Assembly (NCBI GenBank): GCA_031655335.1
Contig: CP134226.1
Span: forward strand, 2,808,001-2,872,000
Reading direction: 5' to 3'
From: Thalassospiraceae bacterium LMO-SO8
GTDB taxonomy: Bacteria > Pseudomonadota > Alphaproteobacteria > Rhodospirillales > Casp-alpha2
DNA: 64,000 nt
In this document: piece by piece, positions 42,415 through 51,851 of the stretch
Layout of the letters: each line of letters begins with the position of its first letter
How positions within the stretch are numbered: position 1 is the stretch's first letter
Notes under the pieces: generated by a model
The model's input: only the letters and a program-made list of their open reading frames with translations
What the model was told of the DNA's origin: nothing
Databases searched by the model: none
Translations under genes and position numbers: made by a program

Positions 42415-42615
42415 TCAGGCGATGATGTCGGGCAGCAGCTGATCCTCAAGCGACGCGATCTCGTCCTTCAGGATCAGTTTGCGCTTTTTCAGGCGCTGCA
42501 ACTTGATCTGGTCGAAGGGTGGGGAATCGGCCAGATGACTGATGGCCTCGTCCAGGTCGCGGTGTTCGACCTTCAATTCCTCTAGCCTGCGGCGTAACGC
42601 GTCCTGCTCGTCCAT
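42415..42615 (-). CDS. YdcH/DUF465-family small protein
   Basis: A 66-residue coiled-coil protein (MDEQDALRRRLEELKVEHRD at the start, RLKKRKLILKDEIASLEDQL near the end), the DUF465 pattern of two helices. ATG 42615. The longer open frame upstream is the shadow of the convergently placed phosphofructokinase region. It is divergent from the phosphofructokinase gene across 130 bases and is a paralogue of the small gene at 44049-44219 beyond it. Molecular role unknown. Confidence 0.85.
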   Translation of the reverse strand: MDEQDALRRRLEELKVEHRDLDEAISHLADSPPFDQIKLQRLKKRKLILKDEIASLEDQLLPDIIA

Positions 42616-42745
42616 GGTGCTCCGTGGGGGAATTGGCCGCTGAACCCGCGGCGACGGCTGTTTCCGTCCACCCGTCTTTCGTGATACCAGAATGATCTTC
42701 GATCCTATAGACGCCACGCTGCCGGAATCCAAGAGGGCCGACGCA

Positions 42746-43825
42746 ATGAAACGCCTGGGGCTGCTGACCAGCGGCGGTGACTGCGCCGGATTGAACGCCG
42801 CCATCCGCGCCGTGGTGAAGCGCGCGGTGACCGGCCATGGGGCCGAGGTCGTGGGGATTCTCCAGGGCACCAAGGGCCTGATGGAGCGGCCGGTGAAGGC
42901 GCGGCCGCTCGACCTCGCCATCTTCACCGGCGATATCCTGCGCCAGGGCGGCACCATGCTGGGCACCATCAACACGGGAAATCCCTTCGCCTTTCCGGAC
43001 GGGCAGGGCGGAATTTCCGACCGTTCCGCCGAGGTTTTGGCCGGCATCCGGGGGCTCGGCCTGGATGCGTTGATCGGCATCGGCGGCGACGGCTCCATGC
43101 GGATTCTCAAGCGTCTGGCCGATCAGGGAAACCTGCCCTTCGTCGGCATTCCCAAGACCATCGACAACGACGTGCCGGGCACGGAAATGTGCATCGGCTA
43201 CCACACCGCCGTGGCCACGGCGGTGGAGGCCCTTGACCGCCTGCAACCCACGGCGGCCAGCCACCAGCGCGTCATGGTGCTGGAGGTCATGGGCCGCGAC
43301 GCGGGCCATATCGCGCTGGCGGCCGGCATCGCCGGCGGGGCCGACGTGATCCTGATCCCGGAAATTCCCTATGACGCGGCGGCCATCGCGGCCAAGCTCG
43401 CGTCCGTCGCCCGGGAAGGCCGCAACCATGCGCTGGTCGTCTGCGCCGAGGCGGCGAAACCCGTCGGCGGCCATGTCGAAACCCGTCCCGACCCGGGCGG
43501 CACGGTGCATTACGGCGGCGCCGGACAGGTCGTGGGCGCCGAGATCGCGCGGGCCACGGGGGCCGATGTGCGGGTCACCGTGCTGGGCCATGTGCAGCGC
43601 GGCGGCATGCCGACCAGCATCGACCGCCTGTTGGCCTCGGCCTTCGGCGTGCATGCGGTGGACCTGGCGGCGGCGGGGAAAACGGGGCGCATGGTCGGCT
43701 GGCGGGGTGGGGATACCATCGACACGGCGCTCCAGGACCTGGCCGACGGGCCGCGCTGCGTCGATCTCGAGGGCTCCCAGGCGCGCACGGCGCGGGGCCT
43801 CGGCATCTGCCTCGGCGACCGCTGA
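42746..43825 (+). CDS. 6-phosphofructokinase, mixed ATP/PPi-type signature
   Basis: Phosphorylates fructose 6-phosphate at C1. 359 residues from ATG 42746 (MKRLGLLTSGGDCAGLNAAI), eight bases after GAGGG. The phosphoryl-donor loop is GGDGS (residues 113-117), as in ATP enzymes, but the catalytic loop is PKTIDND with Lys137, the residue typical of pyrophosphate-dependent enzymes (Gly in ATP forms). Substrate-site MGRDAGHIALAAGIAGGADV and GHVQRGG are present. Such Gly/Lys combinations occur in the mixed group III, so the donor cannot be settled from sequence. In alphaproteobacteria a PPi enzyme could serve gluconeogenesis. Confidence 0.93.
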   Translation: MKRLGLLTSGGDCAGLNAAIRAVVKRAVTGHGAEVVGILQGTKGLMERPVKARPLDLAIFTGDILRQGGTMLGTINTGNPFAFPDGQGGISDRSAEVLAGIRGLGLDALIGIGGDGSMRILKRLADQGNLPFVGIPKTIDNDVPGTEMCIGYHTAVATAVEALDRLQPTAASHQRVMVLEVMGRDAGHIALAAGIAGGADVILIPEIPYDAAAIAAKLASVAREGRNHALVVCAEAAKPVGGHVETRPDPGGTVHYGGAGQVVGAEIARATGADVRVTVLGHVQRGGMPTSIDRLLASAFGVHAVDLAAAGKTGRMVGWRGGDTIDTALQDLADGPRCVDLEGSQARTARGLGICLGDR

Positions 43826-43999
43826 TCCAGACAGGGGTAAAGATCGGAAATTTCCCTAGGAAAATTCACCGAACTGGATGAACGGCCCTGAATTCAGGGG
43901 GTTATGGCCGCGACATAATCTGTCGTTCTGGGGGCGTCAGGTTTATTTTTGTTCCAATTTCAGCTACCATGACAGTGTCGTGACAATCGTGCTTGATAA

Positions 44000-44023
44000 G
44001 GGCCGTCGATGGTCTGACGGCCC
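44000..44023 (+). promoter_or_regulatory. leader hairpin before the second YdcH-like gene
   Basis: GGGCCGTC (44000-44007) and GACGGCCC (44016-44023) form a perfect eight-pair stem with an eight-base loop, ending seven bases before the GAGGAAGGAG ribosome-binding region of the small gene at 44049. There is no T-run. Upstream lie a palindrome GGAAATTTCC (43847-43856) and TGACA repeated near 43969 and 43981. Could be a leader structure or an attenuator-like element. Confidence 0.45.
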
Positions 44024-44048
44024 ATCATTGAGGAAGGAGTTCGTCAAT

Positions 44049-44219
44049 ATGAGTCTTGAACAACGGTTGGAAGCCTTAAAGGTACGTCATTCAACGCTGG
44101 AAGACCTGATCAACCAGGAAAGCTCAAGACCTCTCCCCGACGACATTGAAATACACGCCCTCAAGAAGGAAAAACTCAGGATCAAAGACGAAATGGCGGG
44201 TATCGCCACCCGGCACTAA
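44049..44219 (+). CDS. YdcH/DUF465-family small protein (second copy)
   Basis: A 56-residue protein, MSLEQRLEALKVRHSTLEDL at the start and LKKEKLRIKDEM near the end, with the same two-helix DUF465 layout as the gene at 42415-42615. ATG 44049 is nine bases after AAGGAG; the open frame continues to 43878 but without a ribosome-binding site. Its 5' leader carries a perfect hairpin, and a very strong terminator lies 93 bases after its stop, so it is probably a monocistronic, independently regulated transcript. Confidence 0.88.
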   Translation: MSLEQRLEALKVRHSTLEDLINQESSRPLPDDIEIHALKKEKLRIKDEMAGIATRH

Positions 44220-44311
44220 CGGGCGGCGGCGCGGGCGCGCGGATGGACGCCGGGGTTAGGCCGGCGGCCACATCCCGCTGCGAAGCGCTTCACACATTCG
44301 GGGAACACAAG

Positions 44312-44343
44312 ACGCGGCAGCCTGGGAGGGCTGCCGCGTTTTT
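44312..44343 (+). terminator. strong intrinsic terminator
   Basis: ACGCGGCAGCC (44312-44322) pairs perfectly with GGCTGCCGCGT (44329-44339), eleven pairs around TGGGAG, and the stem runs into TTTTT. It ends the transcript of the small YdcH-like gene. The 92 bases between stop and stem hold no gene. Confidence 0.93.
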
Positions 44344-44430
44344 GTATGATTGGATCGGCGCCGCGCGGCCTTTGATGCGGTTAACGCGACCCTCCCCGAT
44401 ACGCCCCCCCCGCCTTCGCGGGAATGACGT

Positions 44431-46065
44431 TCAGGCGTCCGCCGCCGCTTCCCTTAATTTGAATTTCTGGATTTTACCCGTCGACGTCTTCGGCAATTCG
44501 CCGAACACCACGTGTTTCGGGCATTTGTAGTGGGCCAGGTTGTCGCGGCAGAACTGGATGATGTCCTCGACCGTCGGCGCCGGCACGCCGGCTTTCAGTT
44601 CCACGAAGGCGCAGGGCGTCTCGCCCCATTTGTCGTCGGGCTTGGCGACCACGGCGGCGGTCAGCACCGCCGGGTGCTTGTACAGCACGCCCTCGACCTC
44701 GATCGACGAGATGTTCTCGCCGCCCGAGATGATGATGTCCTTGGACCGATCCTTGAGCTGGATATAGCCGTCGGGATGCATGACCCCCAGGTCGCCGGAA
44801 TGGAACCAGCCGCCGGCCAGGGACTTTTTCGTGGTCTCCGGGTTCTTCAGGTAGCCCTTCATGACGATGTTGCCCTGGAACATGGCCTCGCCCATGGTCT
44901 CGCCGTCGGCGGGCACGGGCTCCATGGTGTCCGGGTCGATGATTTGCAGGTCGTTGAGCGCGTGATAGGGCACGCCCTGGCGGGATTTCTTCTGGGCCTG
45001 TTCCTCGATCGGAAGCGCATCCCATTCCGGATGCCAGGCGCACATCACGGCGGGGCCGTATGTTTCCGTCAGGCCGTAGGCATGGGTGACCTCGATGCCC
45101 TCGCGCTGCATGGCTTCCAGGGTCGCGGCCGGGGGCGGGGCGGCGGCGGCCATGAACTTGACCTTGTGGTCGAAGGGTTTCTTCTCAGCCGCGGTGGCAT
45201 TGACCAGGAAGCTCATGACGATGGGGGCGCCGCACATATGGGTGACCTTGTGCAGGGCGATGGCGTCGTAAATGTTGGCGCCCGTAACCCGGCGCAGGCA
45301 GATGTTGGTGCCGGCCAATGCGGCGATGGTCCAGGGAAAGCACCAGCCGTTGCAATGGAACATGGGCAGGGTCCAGAGATAGACCGGATGATGCGCCATG
45401 TTCCAGCCGACGGCGTTGGAAACCGCGTTCAGATAGGCCCCCCGATGGTGGTAGACCACGCCCTTGGGGTCGCCCGTGGTGCCCGAGGTATAGTTGAGCG
45501 AGATCGCCTGCCATTCGTCCTGGGGCAGGTCCCACGGGAAATCGCCATCGCCTTCGGCCAGCAGGCTTTCATAATCGGTTTCGCCCAGGGTGACATGCTC
45601 GTGCCCAGCCTCGCTGTCGACGATGTCGATCACCGGAATGTCGCGGCCGATCAGGGCGAGCGCCGCCTTCACCGTCGGCGCGAATTCCGTGTCGGTCAGC
45701 AGCAGTTTGGCCTCGCCGTGGTTGAGGCAAAACGCGATGGCTTCGGCGTCCAGGCGCACGTTGAGGGTGTTGATGACCGCCCCCGCCATGGGCACGGCGA
45801 AGGTCGCTTCGTACATCTCGGGCGTATTGGCGCCCATGATGGCGACCGTGTCCAGATGGCCGATGCCCCGCTTGGACAAGGCGGAGGCAAGCTTTCTCAC
45901 CCGCGTATAGGTCTCGCCCCAGGTGAAGCGCTTGGCCCCGTGCACGACCGACGGATGGTCGGGATAGACGCGGGCCGCCCGCTTCAGAAACGTGTTGGGC
46001 GACAGGGGGGTATGGTTGGCGCGAACGGCGTCGAGGGCACGTTCGTACATATTGACTTCGCTCAA
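44431..46065 (-). CDS. acyl-CoA ligase (AMP-forming, medium-chain/DmdB-like)
   Basis: Activates a carboxylic acid with ATP and CoA. About 544 residues. The TTG at 46065 is five bases after GGAGG; ATG 46050 is an alternative and the frame is open to 46080. Seen: SLNYTSGTTGDPKGVVYHHR, LPMFHCNGWCFPWTIAALAG, HAYGLTETYGPAVMC, GWFHSGDLGVMHPDGYIQLK, DRSKDIIISGGENISSIEVE and the catalytic lysine KTSTGKIQKFKLR. The W-x-x-PMFHCNGWCFPW form is shared by medium-chain and 3-methylmercaptopropionate (DmdB) ligases, so the substrate may be a short or medium acid. Divergent from prpE. Confidence 0.9.
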   Translation of the reverse strand: MSEVNMYERALDAVRANHTPLSPNTFLKRAARVYPDHPSVVHGAKRFTWGETYTRVRKLASALSKRGIGHLDTVAIMGANTPEMYEATFAVPMAGAVINTLNVRLDAEAIAFCLNHGEAKLLLTDTEFAPTVKAALALIGRDIPVIDIVDSEAGHEHVTLGETDYESLLAEGDGDFPWDLPQDEWQAISLNYTSGTTGDPKGVVYHHRGAYLNAVSNAVGWNMAHHPVYLWTLPMFHCNGWCFPWTIAALAGTNICLRRVTGANIYDAIALHKVTHMCGAPIVMSFLVNATAAEKKPFDHKVKFMAAAAPPPAATLEAMQREGIEVTHAYGLTETYGPAVMCAWHPEWDALPIEEQAQKKSRQGVPYHALNDLQIIDPDTMEPVPADGETMGEAMFQGNIVMKGYLKNPETTKKSLAGGWFHSGDLGVMHPDGYIQLKDRSKDIIISGGENISSIEVEGVLYKHPAVLTAAVVAKPDDKWGETPCAFVELKAGVPAPTVEDIIQFCRDNLAHYKCPKHVVFGELPKTSTGKIQKFKLREAAADA

Positions 46066-46269
46066 GGCAGCCTCCGGCAAAACCGTTATGTTCGGGCCTG
46101 TTCGTTGACCGCGGACCTAGGGGTCAATGTGCCACAAAGCACCTTGGCAAAAAACGCTGTTTTGGCCCACACTGCCCAGATAAACGCCGCCGCCCCGGGA
46201 CTAGGTATCTGAGACTGGGGACAGGTCGGCATAACGGCCAAAGCGCTGACTTAAAGGGAGGTTCCACCG

Positions 46270-48183
46270 ATGACCAATGCCTATGATGCCGCCTATGCGC
46301 GCTCTCTCGACGATCCCGACGGTTTCTGGGGCGAGGCGGCGGAGGCCCTGGTTTGGACCAGGAAGTGGGACAAGGTGCTGGACGGCAGCGCCGCCCCCAT
46401 CTACCGCTGGTTCACGGGCGGTGAGTTGAACACCTGCTACAACTGTCTGGACCGCCATGTCGACGAGGGCAATGGGGCCCGCACGGCGCTGATCTACGAC
46501 AGCCCCGTCACCGGCGGCACACAGCGCAAGTACAGCTACCTGCAACTGCGGGACGAGGTCGCGACCTTCGCGGGCGTGCTGGCGGCGCAAGGCGTGGGCA
46601 AGGGCGACCGGGTCATCATCTACATGCCCATGGTGCCGGAAGCGGCCATCGCCATGCTGGCCTGCGCGCGCCTGGGCGCGATTCATTCCGTGGTGTTCGG
46701 CGGGTTCGCCTCGAACGAATTGGCCGTGCGCATCGACGACGCGGCGCCCAAGGCCATCGTCAGCGCGACCTGCGGGATCGAGGTCAACCGGGTGCTTGAA
46801 TACATGCCGCTCCTGAAAGGGGCCATCGACATCGCCAAGCACAAGCCGGACACGGTGATCATCCTCTCGCGCCCGGAATGCGAGGTGGATTTGGCATCCT
46901 ACGGCTATCTCGACTGGGCCACGGAGGCGGCCAAGGCGGCCCCCCACGACTGCGTACCCGTCAAGGCGACGGACCCGCTTTATATCCTCTATACCTCGGG
47001 CACCACGGGTGAGCCCAAGGGCGTGGTGCGCGACAACGGCGGCCATGCGGTGGCGCTGAAATGGTCGATGAAGAACGTCTATGACGCGGACCCGGGCGAC
47101 GTCTACTGGGCGGCCTCCGACGTCGGCTGGGTGGTCGGCCATTCCTACATCGTCTACGCGCCCCTGCTGCATGGCTGCACGACGATCCTGTACGAGGGCA
47201 AGCCCGTGGGCACGCCCGACGCGGGGGCGTTCTGGCGGGTCATCGCCGACCACAAGGTGAAGATCCTGTTCACGGCGCCCACGGCCTTCCGCGCGATCAA
47301 GAAGGAAGACCCCGAGGGCGCGCTTCTGAAGAAATACGACATGTCGTCGTTCAAGATGCTGTTCCTGGCCGGCGAACGGACCGATCCGCCGACCCTGGAA
47401 TGGGCCGAAAAGACCCTGGGCGTGCCGGTCATCGACCATTGGTGGCAGACGGAAACGGGCTGGGCCATCGCGTCCAACTGCATGGGCCTGCACCGCTTCC
47501 CGGTCAAGGCGGGCTCGCCGACCAAGCCGTGTCCGGGCTGGAACGTTCAGGTTCTCAACGAGGAAACCCACGAGCCGGTGAAGGCGGGGGAAATCGGCGC
47601 CATCTGCGTCAAGCTGCCGATGCCGCCGTCCAGCCTGCCGACCCTGTGGAACGCCGACAAGCGGTTCCGCGAGGCCTATCTCAACGAATATCCCGGCTAT
47701 TACAAAACCGCCGACGCCGGCGTGTTCGACGAGGACGGCTATATCTCGATCATGGCGCGCACGGACGACATCATCAACGTGGCCGGGCACCGCCTGTCCA
47801 CGGGCGGGATGGAGGAGGTCCTGGCCGCCCATCCCGACGTCGCCGAATGCGCCGTGATCGGTGTTGCCGACGAATTGAAGGGCCAGTTGCCCGTGGGCTT
47901 CCTGGTGCTCAAGGCCGGGGTGACCAAGGATGCGGCCGAGGTCGTCAACGAGGTCGTGCAGCTTGTCCGCCAGAAGATCGGCCCCGTCGCCGCCTTCAAG
48001 CAGGCGACGGTGGTGCCGCGCCTGCCCAAGACCCGGTCAGGCAAGATTCTGCGCGGCACCATGCAGAAGATCGCCGACAACGAACAATGGAAGATGCCCG
48101 CGACCATCGACGACCCGGCGATCCTGGACGAGATCACTGGCGCGCTGGAAGATATCGGCTACGGCAAGTCACGCAGGGATTAA
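46270..48183 (+). CDS. prpE: propionyl-CoA synthetase
   Basis: Activates propionate to propionyl-CoA. 637 residues with the acetyl/propionyl-CoA synthetase pattern: WFTGGELNTCYNCLDRHVD, GIEVNRVLEYMPLL, ILYTSGTTGEPKGVVRDNGG, AASDVGWVVGHSYIVYAPLL (PrpE-specific form), WWQTETGWAI, YKTADAGVFDEDGYISIMAR, TDDIINVAGHRLSTGGMEEV and the acetylation-site lysine in KTRSGKILRGTM. AGGGAGG precedes the ATG. It lies near succinate-semialdehyde dehydrogenase and other CoA enzymes; the product would need the methylmalonyl or methylcitrate route. Confidence 0.95.
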   Translation: MTNAYDAAYARSLDDPDGFWGEAAEALVWTRKWDKVLDGSAAPIYRWFTGGELNTCYNCLDRHVDEGNGARTALIYDSPVTGGTQRKYSYLQLRDEVATFAGVLAAQGVGKGDRVIIYMPMVPEAAIAMLACARLGAIHSVVFGGFASNELAVRIDDAAPKAIVSATCGIEVNRVLEYMPLLKGAIDIAKHKPDTVIILSRPECEVDLASYGYLDWATEAAKAAPHDCVPVKATDPLYILYTSGTTGEPKGVVRDNGGHAVALKWSMKNVYDADPGDVYWAASDVGWVVGHSYIVYAPLLHGCTTILYEGKPVGTPDAGAFWRVIADHKVKILFTAPTAFRAIKKEDPEGALLKKYDMSSFKMLFLAGERTDPPTLEWAEKTLGVPVIDHWWQTETGWAIASNCMGLHRFPVKAGSPTKPCPGWNVQVLNEETHEPVKAGEIGAICVKLPMPPSSLPTLWNADKRFREAYLNEYPGYYKTADAGVFDEDGYISIMARTDDIINVAGHRLSTGGMEEVLAAHPDVAECAVIGVADELKGQLPVGFLVLKAGVTKDAAEVVNEVVQLVRQKIGPVAAFKQATVVPRLPKTRSGKILRGTMQKIADNEQWKMPATIDDPAILDEITGALEDIGYGKSRRD

Positions 48184-48208
48184 GCACGTTCTGGACAATA
48201 ACTTATTC

Positions 48209-48234
48209 GCACCTGGGCCATTGAGGCCCGGTGC
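48209..48234 (+). terminator. hairpin after prpE, possible terminator
   Basis: GCACC-T-GGGCC (48209-48219) can pair with GGCCC-GGTGC (48225-48234), ten pairs with a bulged T and an ATTGA-type loop, 26 bases after the prpE stop. There is no T-run after it, so it may act as a transcript-stabilising stem rather than as a terminator. Confidence 0.4.
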
Positions 48235-48326
48235 CGGATGAGGCATGGTGCGGGCAACGGGCGGTTGTTCGCCGCTTGAGGGTGCGCCGCGCCCGCATCA
48301 CCAACAAAATTTCGAGGAATCCGACC

Positions 48327-49760
48327 ATGTATAATGATGTCTTGCTGTTCATTGACGGTGAGTGGACCAAGGCGGCCGCGGGCCGCACGATGCCGATCGA
48401 AAACCCGGCCACGGGCGAGGTTATCGGCACTGTCGCCCATGCGGAACAGGCGGACCTGGACCGCGCCCTTGAGGCGGCGGACAAGGGCTTCAAGGCTTGG
48501 CGCCAGGTCTCGGCCTTCGACCGCGCCAAGGTGTTGCGCAAGGCGGCGGACCTGCTGCGTGAACGGGCCGACAAGATCGCCCCCCTGATGACCCTGGAAC
48601 AGGGCAAGACCCTGCCGGAAGCCAAGGGCGAGATCCTGGTCGCCGCCGACGTCACCGATTGGAACGCCGAGGAAGCGCGCCGCACCTACGGCCGCATCAT
48701 CCCGGCCCGCGCCGGCAACGTCTATCAGATGGTGATCAAGGAGCCCGTGGGCCCCGTCGCCGCCTTCACGCCGTGGAACTTCCCCATCAACCAGGCCGTG
48801 CGCAAGATCGCCTGCGCGCTTGCCGCCGGCTGTTCGATCATCGTCAAGGCGGCAGAGGAAACCCCGTCGTCGCCGGCGGAACTGGTTCGCTGCTTCGCCG
48901 ACGCGGGCGTGCCTGCCGGGGCCATCAACCTGGTCTACGGCGTGCCGGCCGAGATTTCCGAATACCTGATCCCCCATCCGGTGATCCGCAAGATTTCCTT
49001 CACCGGCTCCACCGTGGTCGGCAAGCATCTGGCGGCCCTGGCCGGGACGCACATGAAGCGTGCGACCATGGAACTGGGCGGGCATGCGCCGTCCATCGTG
49101 TTCGATGACGCCGACGTCGATCTGGCGGTGAAGATCCTGCGCGCCAACAAGCAGCGCAACGCGGGTCAGGTCTGCGTGTCGCCGACCCGTTTCCTGATCC
49201 AGGAAGGCGTGTACGATCAGTTCGTCAGCAAGTTTACCGACGGCATGAAATCCATCAAGGTCGGCGACGGCATGTCCGCCGACAGCCAGATGGGCCCGAT
49301 GGCCAATCCCCGGCGCATCACCGCCATGGAGGAATTCATCGGCGACGCCGTGCAGAAGGGCGCCAGCCTGAAGACCGGCGGCAAGCGCATCGGAAACAAG
49401 GGCAATTTCTTCGAGCCCACCGTGCTGACCGACGTGCCCCTGGACGCCCGCATCATGAACGAGGAACCGTTCGGCCCGGTCGCCGTGATCGCCCCGTTCA
49501 AGGGCTTCGACGACGTGGTCGCCGAGGCCAACCGCCTGCCGTTCGGCTTGGCCGCCTATGCCTATACGGGATCGGCCAAGACGGCGCAGGACCTGGCGGC
49601 GAACGTGGAAAGCGGGATGATTTCCATCAATCACCACGGCATCGCCCTGCCGGAAACGCCGTTCGGCGGCGTGAAGGATTCAGGTTACGGGTCCGAGGGT
49701 GGCACGGAAGCCATCGAAGCCTACCTGAACCCGAAGTTTGTGACCCAGGCGAGCCTCTAG
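48327..49760 (+). CDS. NAD(P)-dependent succinate-semialdehyde dehydrogenase
   Basis: Oxidises succinate semialdehyde (or a related aldehyde) to the acid. 477 residues from ATG 48327 ([15 protein letters not shown]) behind GAGGA; the upstream open frame has no conserved start. Seen: [54 protein letters not shown], catalytic Glu in [13 protein letters not shown], catalytic Cys in [13 protein letters not shown], and [14 protein letters not shown]. The overall pattern matches the GabD branch. Followed 39 bases on by an aminotransferase, so 4-aminobutyrate-like degradation is possible, but the aminotransferase type does not clearly support it. Confidence 0.88.
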   Translation: MYNDVLLFIDGEWTKAAAGRTMPIENPATGEVIGTVAHAEQADLDRALEAADKGFKAWRQVSAFDRAKVLRKAADLLRERADKIAPLMTLEQGKTLPEAKGEILVAADVTDWNAEEARRTYGRIIPARAGNVYQMVIKEPVGPVAAFTPWNFPINQAVRKIACALAAGCSIIVKAAEETPSSPAELVRCFADAGVPAGAINLVYGVPAEISEYLIPHPVIRKISFTGSTVVGKHLAALAGTHMKRATMELGGHAPSIVFDDADVDLAVKILRANKQRNAGQVCVSPTRFLIQEGVYDQFVSKFTDGMKSIKVGDGMSADSQMGPMANPRRITAMEEFIGDAVQKGASLKTGGKRIGNKGNFFEPTVLTDVPLDARIMNEEPFGPVAVIAPFKGFDDVVAEANRLPFGLAAYAYTGSAKTAQDLAANVESGMISINHHGIALPETPFGGVKDSGYGSEGGTEAIEAYLNPKFVTQASL

Positions 49761-49799
49761 GCCCGCCCGGACCCCTTGCGACGCAGCATGGAGAGACCC

Positions 49800-51080
49800 A
49801 TGACGGACCTGACACAGGCGGGCGGCGACGCCCTCGCCCAATCCCACGACCGGGCCAAGGCGCGCTACGGCGATATCCGGGGCCGCAACCTGGCCCTGGA
49901 CATGACCCGCGGCAAGCCGTCGGCGGCGCAGCTGGACCTGTCCGACGCGCTGTTGACCAACGTGACGGCGGAGGAGGTGCGTGACGACGACGGCACGGAC
50001 CTGCGCAACTATGGTGGTCTGGCCGGCACGCCGGCCTGCCGCAAGCTGTTCGGGGACTACCTGGGCGTGCCCGCCGATCAGGTCGTGATCGGCGGCAATT
50101 CCTCTCTGCAAATGATGTACGGCGTCCTGGCCCGGGCCATGACCTTCGGCGTTGTCGGCGGCAAGGGGCCGTGGCGGGACGAGGGGGCGACGGTGATCTG
50201 CCCCGTTCCGGGCTATGACCGGCACTTCGCGATCTGCGAGGAACTGGGCCTGGACATGGTTTCCGTCGATATGAAGGACGACGGGCCGGACATGGACGCG
50301 GTCGAGGACCTGGTCAAGGACCCCAAGGTCAAGGCCATCTGGTGCGTGCCCAAGTATTCCAACCCGACGGGGGCGACCTATTCGGACGCCGTGGTCGAGC
50401 GGCTGGCCAAGATGAAAGCGGCGGCCCCCGATTTCCGAATCCTGTGGGACAACGCCTATGCCGTGCACCATCTGGGCCAGGGGCTGGACACGGTCGCCGA
50501 CATCCTGACGGTCTGCGAGACGGCGGGCTGCCCGGACCGGCCGTTCATCTTCGGCTCGACGTCCAAGATCACCTACGCCGGGGCGGGGATCGCCATGTTC
50601 GCGGGGTCCAAGGCCAACGTGAAGGACGCGTTGGACCATCTGTTCTTCGAAACCATCGGCCCGGACAAGATCACCCAGCTGCGTCAGGTCAAGTTCTTCA
50701 AGGACATGGACGGCATCCTGGCCCATATGGAGGGGCATGCGAAGCTCTGCGCGCCCAAGTTCAAGGCCGTGGACGACGCGTTGACGAAGCATTTGGCGGG
50801 CAAGGGCATCGCGACCTGGACCCGGCCCAAGGGGGGCTATTTCGTCAGCCTGGACGTGCTCGACGGCTGCGCCAAAGAGGTCATCCGTCTGGCCGGCGAG
50901 GCCGGGGTCAAGCTGACGCCCGCCGGGTCGTGCTTCCCCTACGGCAAGGACCCGAACGACCGCAACATCCGCCTGGCGCCGACCCTGCCGCCGCTGGATG
51001 AGGTGGTTCAGGCGATGGAAGTGGTCTGCGCCTGTGTCGAGCTGGCTTGCCTCAACAAGCTGGCCGAAGCCCAAAAATAG
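49800..51080 (+). CDS. aspartate-type aminotransferase (subgroup Ic)
   Basis: A PLP enzyme of 426 residues. ATG 49800 follows GGAGAG with short spacing; the frame is open to 49776. The opening NLALDMTRGKPSAAQLDLSD and LRNYGGLAGTPACRKLFGDY, with the PLP lysine in FGSTSKITYAGAGIAMF, place it in the subgroup Ic aspartate aminotransferases, first known from Corynebacterium. Also seen: NPTG in KYSNPTGATYS, DNAYAVHHL and the carboxylate-binding Arg near the end (NIRLAPTLPP). Expected reaction: aspartate + 2-oxoglutarate to oxaloacetate + glutamate. Confidence 0.9.
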   Translation: MTDLTQAGGDALAQSHDRAKARYGDIRGRNLALDMTRGKPSAAQLDLSDALLTNVTAEEVRDDDGTDLRNYGGLAGTPACRKLFGDYLGVPADQVVIGGNSSLQMMYGVLARAMTFGVVGGKGPWRDEGATVICPVPGYDRHFAICEELGLDMVSVDMKDDGPDMDAVEDLVKDPKVKAIWCVPKYSNPTGATYSDAVVERLAKMKAAAPDFRILWDNAYAVHHLGQGLDTVADILTVCETAGCPDRPFIFGSTSKITYAGAGIAMFAGSKANVKDALDHLFFETIGPDKITQLRQVKFFKDMDGILAHMEGHAKLCAPKFKAVDDALTKHLAGKGIATWTRPKGGYFVSLDVLDGCAKEVIRLAGEAGVKLTPAGSCFPYGKDPNDRNIRLAPTLPPLDEVVQAMEVVCACVELACLNKLAEAQK

Positions 51081-51092
51081 CCGCCGGGCCGG

Positions 51093-51788
51093 TCAGGATG
51101 CCTGATTGAAGAACGTGCGCCCTGCGTCCGATTGGCCGTAAGCGTCGACCAGATCACGGATATGCGCCTCGACCAGGGCGCGGGCACCGTCCGCGTCGCC
51201 GGCTTCCATGGCGGCCATTATCCGCCTGTGTTCGTCAACGGACCGGGATGGAAGATGGGGGATGTTGGCAAGCACCGCTTGGTAGCGTCTGAAACGAATC
51301 TTCACCCGGTTGTAGGTTTCCACCAACAGGCCGTTTTGCGCCGCGGCGACCAGGGAATCATGAAATTCCGCGGCCCGGGCGTAATAGCCGTCGTAGTCCT
51401 TGATCCGGATTAATTCTTCAAGCTCGTCGTTCATGCGGCGCAAGTCGGCAAAACGCGCCGCCGGTTGCCGCCTGGCGGCCGAGGCGGCGGCAAAACCTTC
51501 GATCGCCATGCGCAGGTCGAACAGCTCGCGTAATTCGCTTTCCGACAGGGGCGTGACGACGGCCCCCCGATGGGGTTCCAGAATCAGAAGCCCCTGGGCC
51601 GCGACGATGCGCAGAGCCTCGCGCAGCGGTACCCGGCTGACGTTGCAGCGTTTCGAAAGCGCATGTTCCACGAGACGTTCGCCGGGTGGAAAGCGGCCGG
51701 CCACGATCTCACCTGAAATCCATTCAGCCAACCGTTCCGGCAATAGGTCCGGACGGGGAAAGTCGGTGGTTTCAGTTTCGATGGCCAT
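51093..51788 (-). CDS. GntR-family regulator (FadR/FCD subfamily)
   Basis: A 231-residue repressor-type protein: N-terminal winged helix (residues about 15-80, RLAEWISGEIVAGRFPPGER, then SRVPLREALRIVAAQGLLIL) and a C-terminal FCD ligand domain (FDLRMAIEGFAAASAARR; EFHDSLVAAAQNGLLVETYN; VDEHRRIMAAMEAGDADGAR) with the metal-binding Asp/His residues. It is transcribed divergently from the CoA-transferase operon; a TTGT-ATA-ACAA palindrome in the gap is the expected operator type for this subfamily. It very likely senses a pathway acid or CoA ester. Confidence 0.92.
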   Translation of the reverse strand: MAIETETTDFPRPDLLPERLAEWISGEIVAGRFPPGERLVEHALSKRCNVSRVPLREALRIVAAQGLLILEPHRGAVVTPLSESELRELFDLRMAIEGFAAASAARRQPAARFADLRRMNDELEELIRIKDYDGYYARAAEFHDSLVAAAQNGLLVETYNRVKIRFRRYQAVLANIPHLPSRSVDEHRRIMAAMEAGDADGARALVEAHIRDLVDAYGQSDAGRTFFNQAS

Positions 51789-51851
51789 ATCGTCCCCCTG
51801 ATAGGGCGTTGGAGAGGGATAGGAAAGGATTATATATTTTCTAATTGACTA

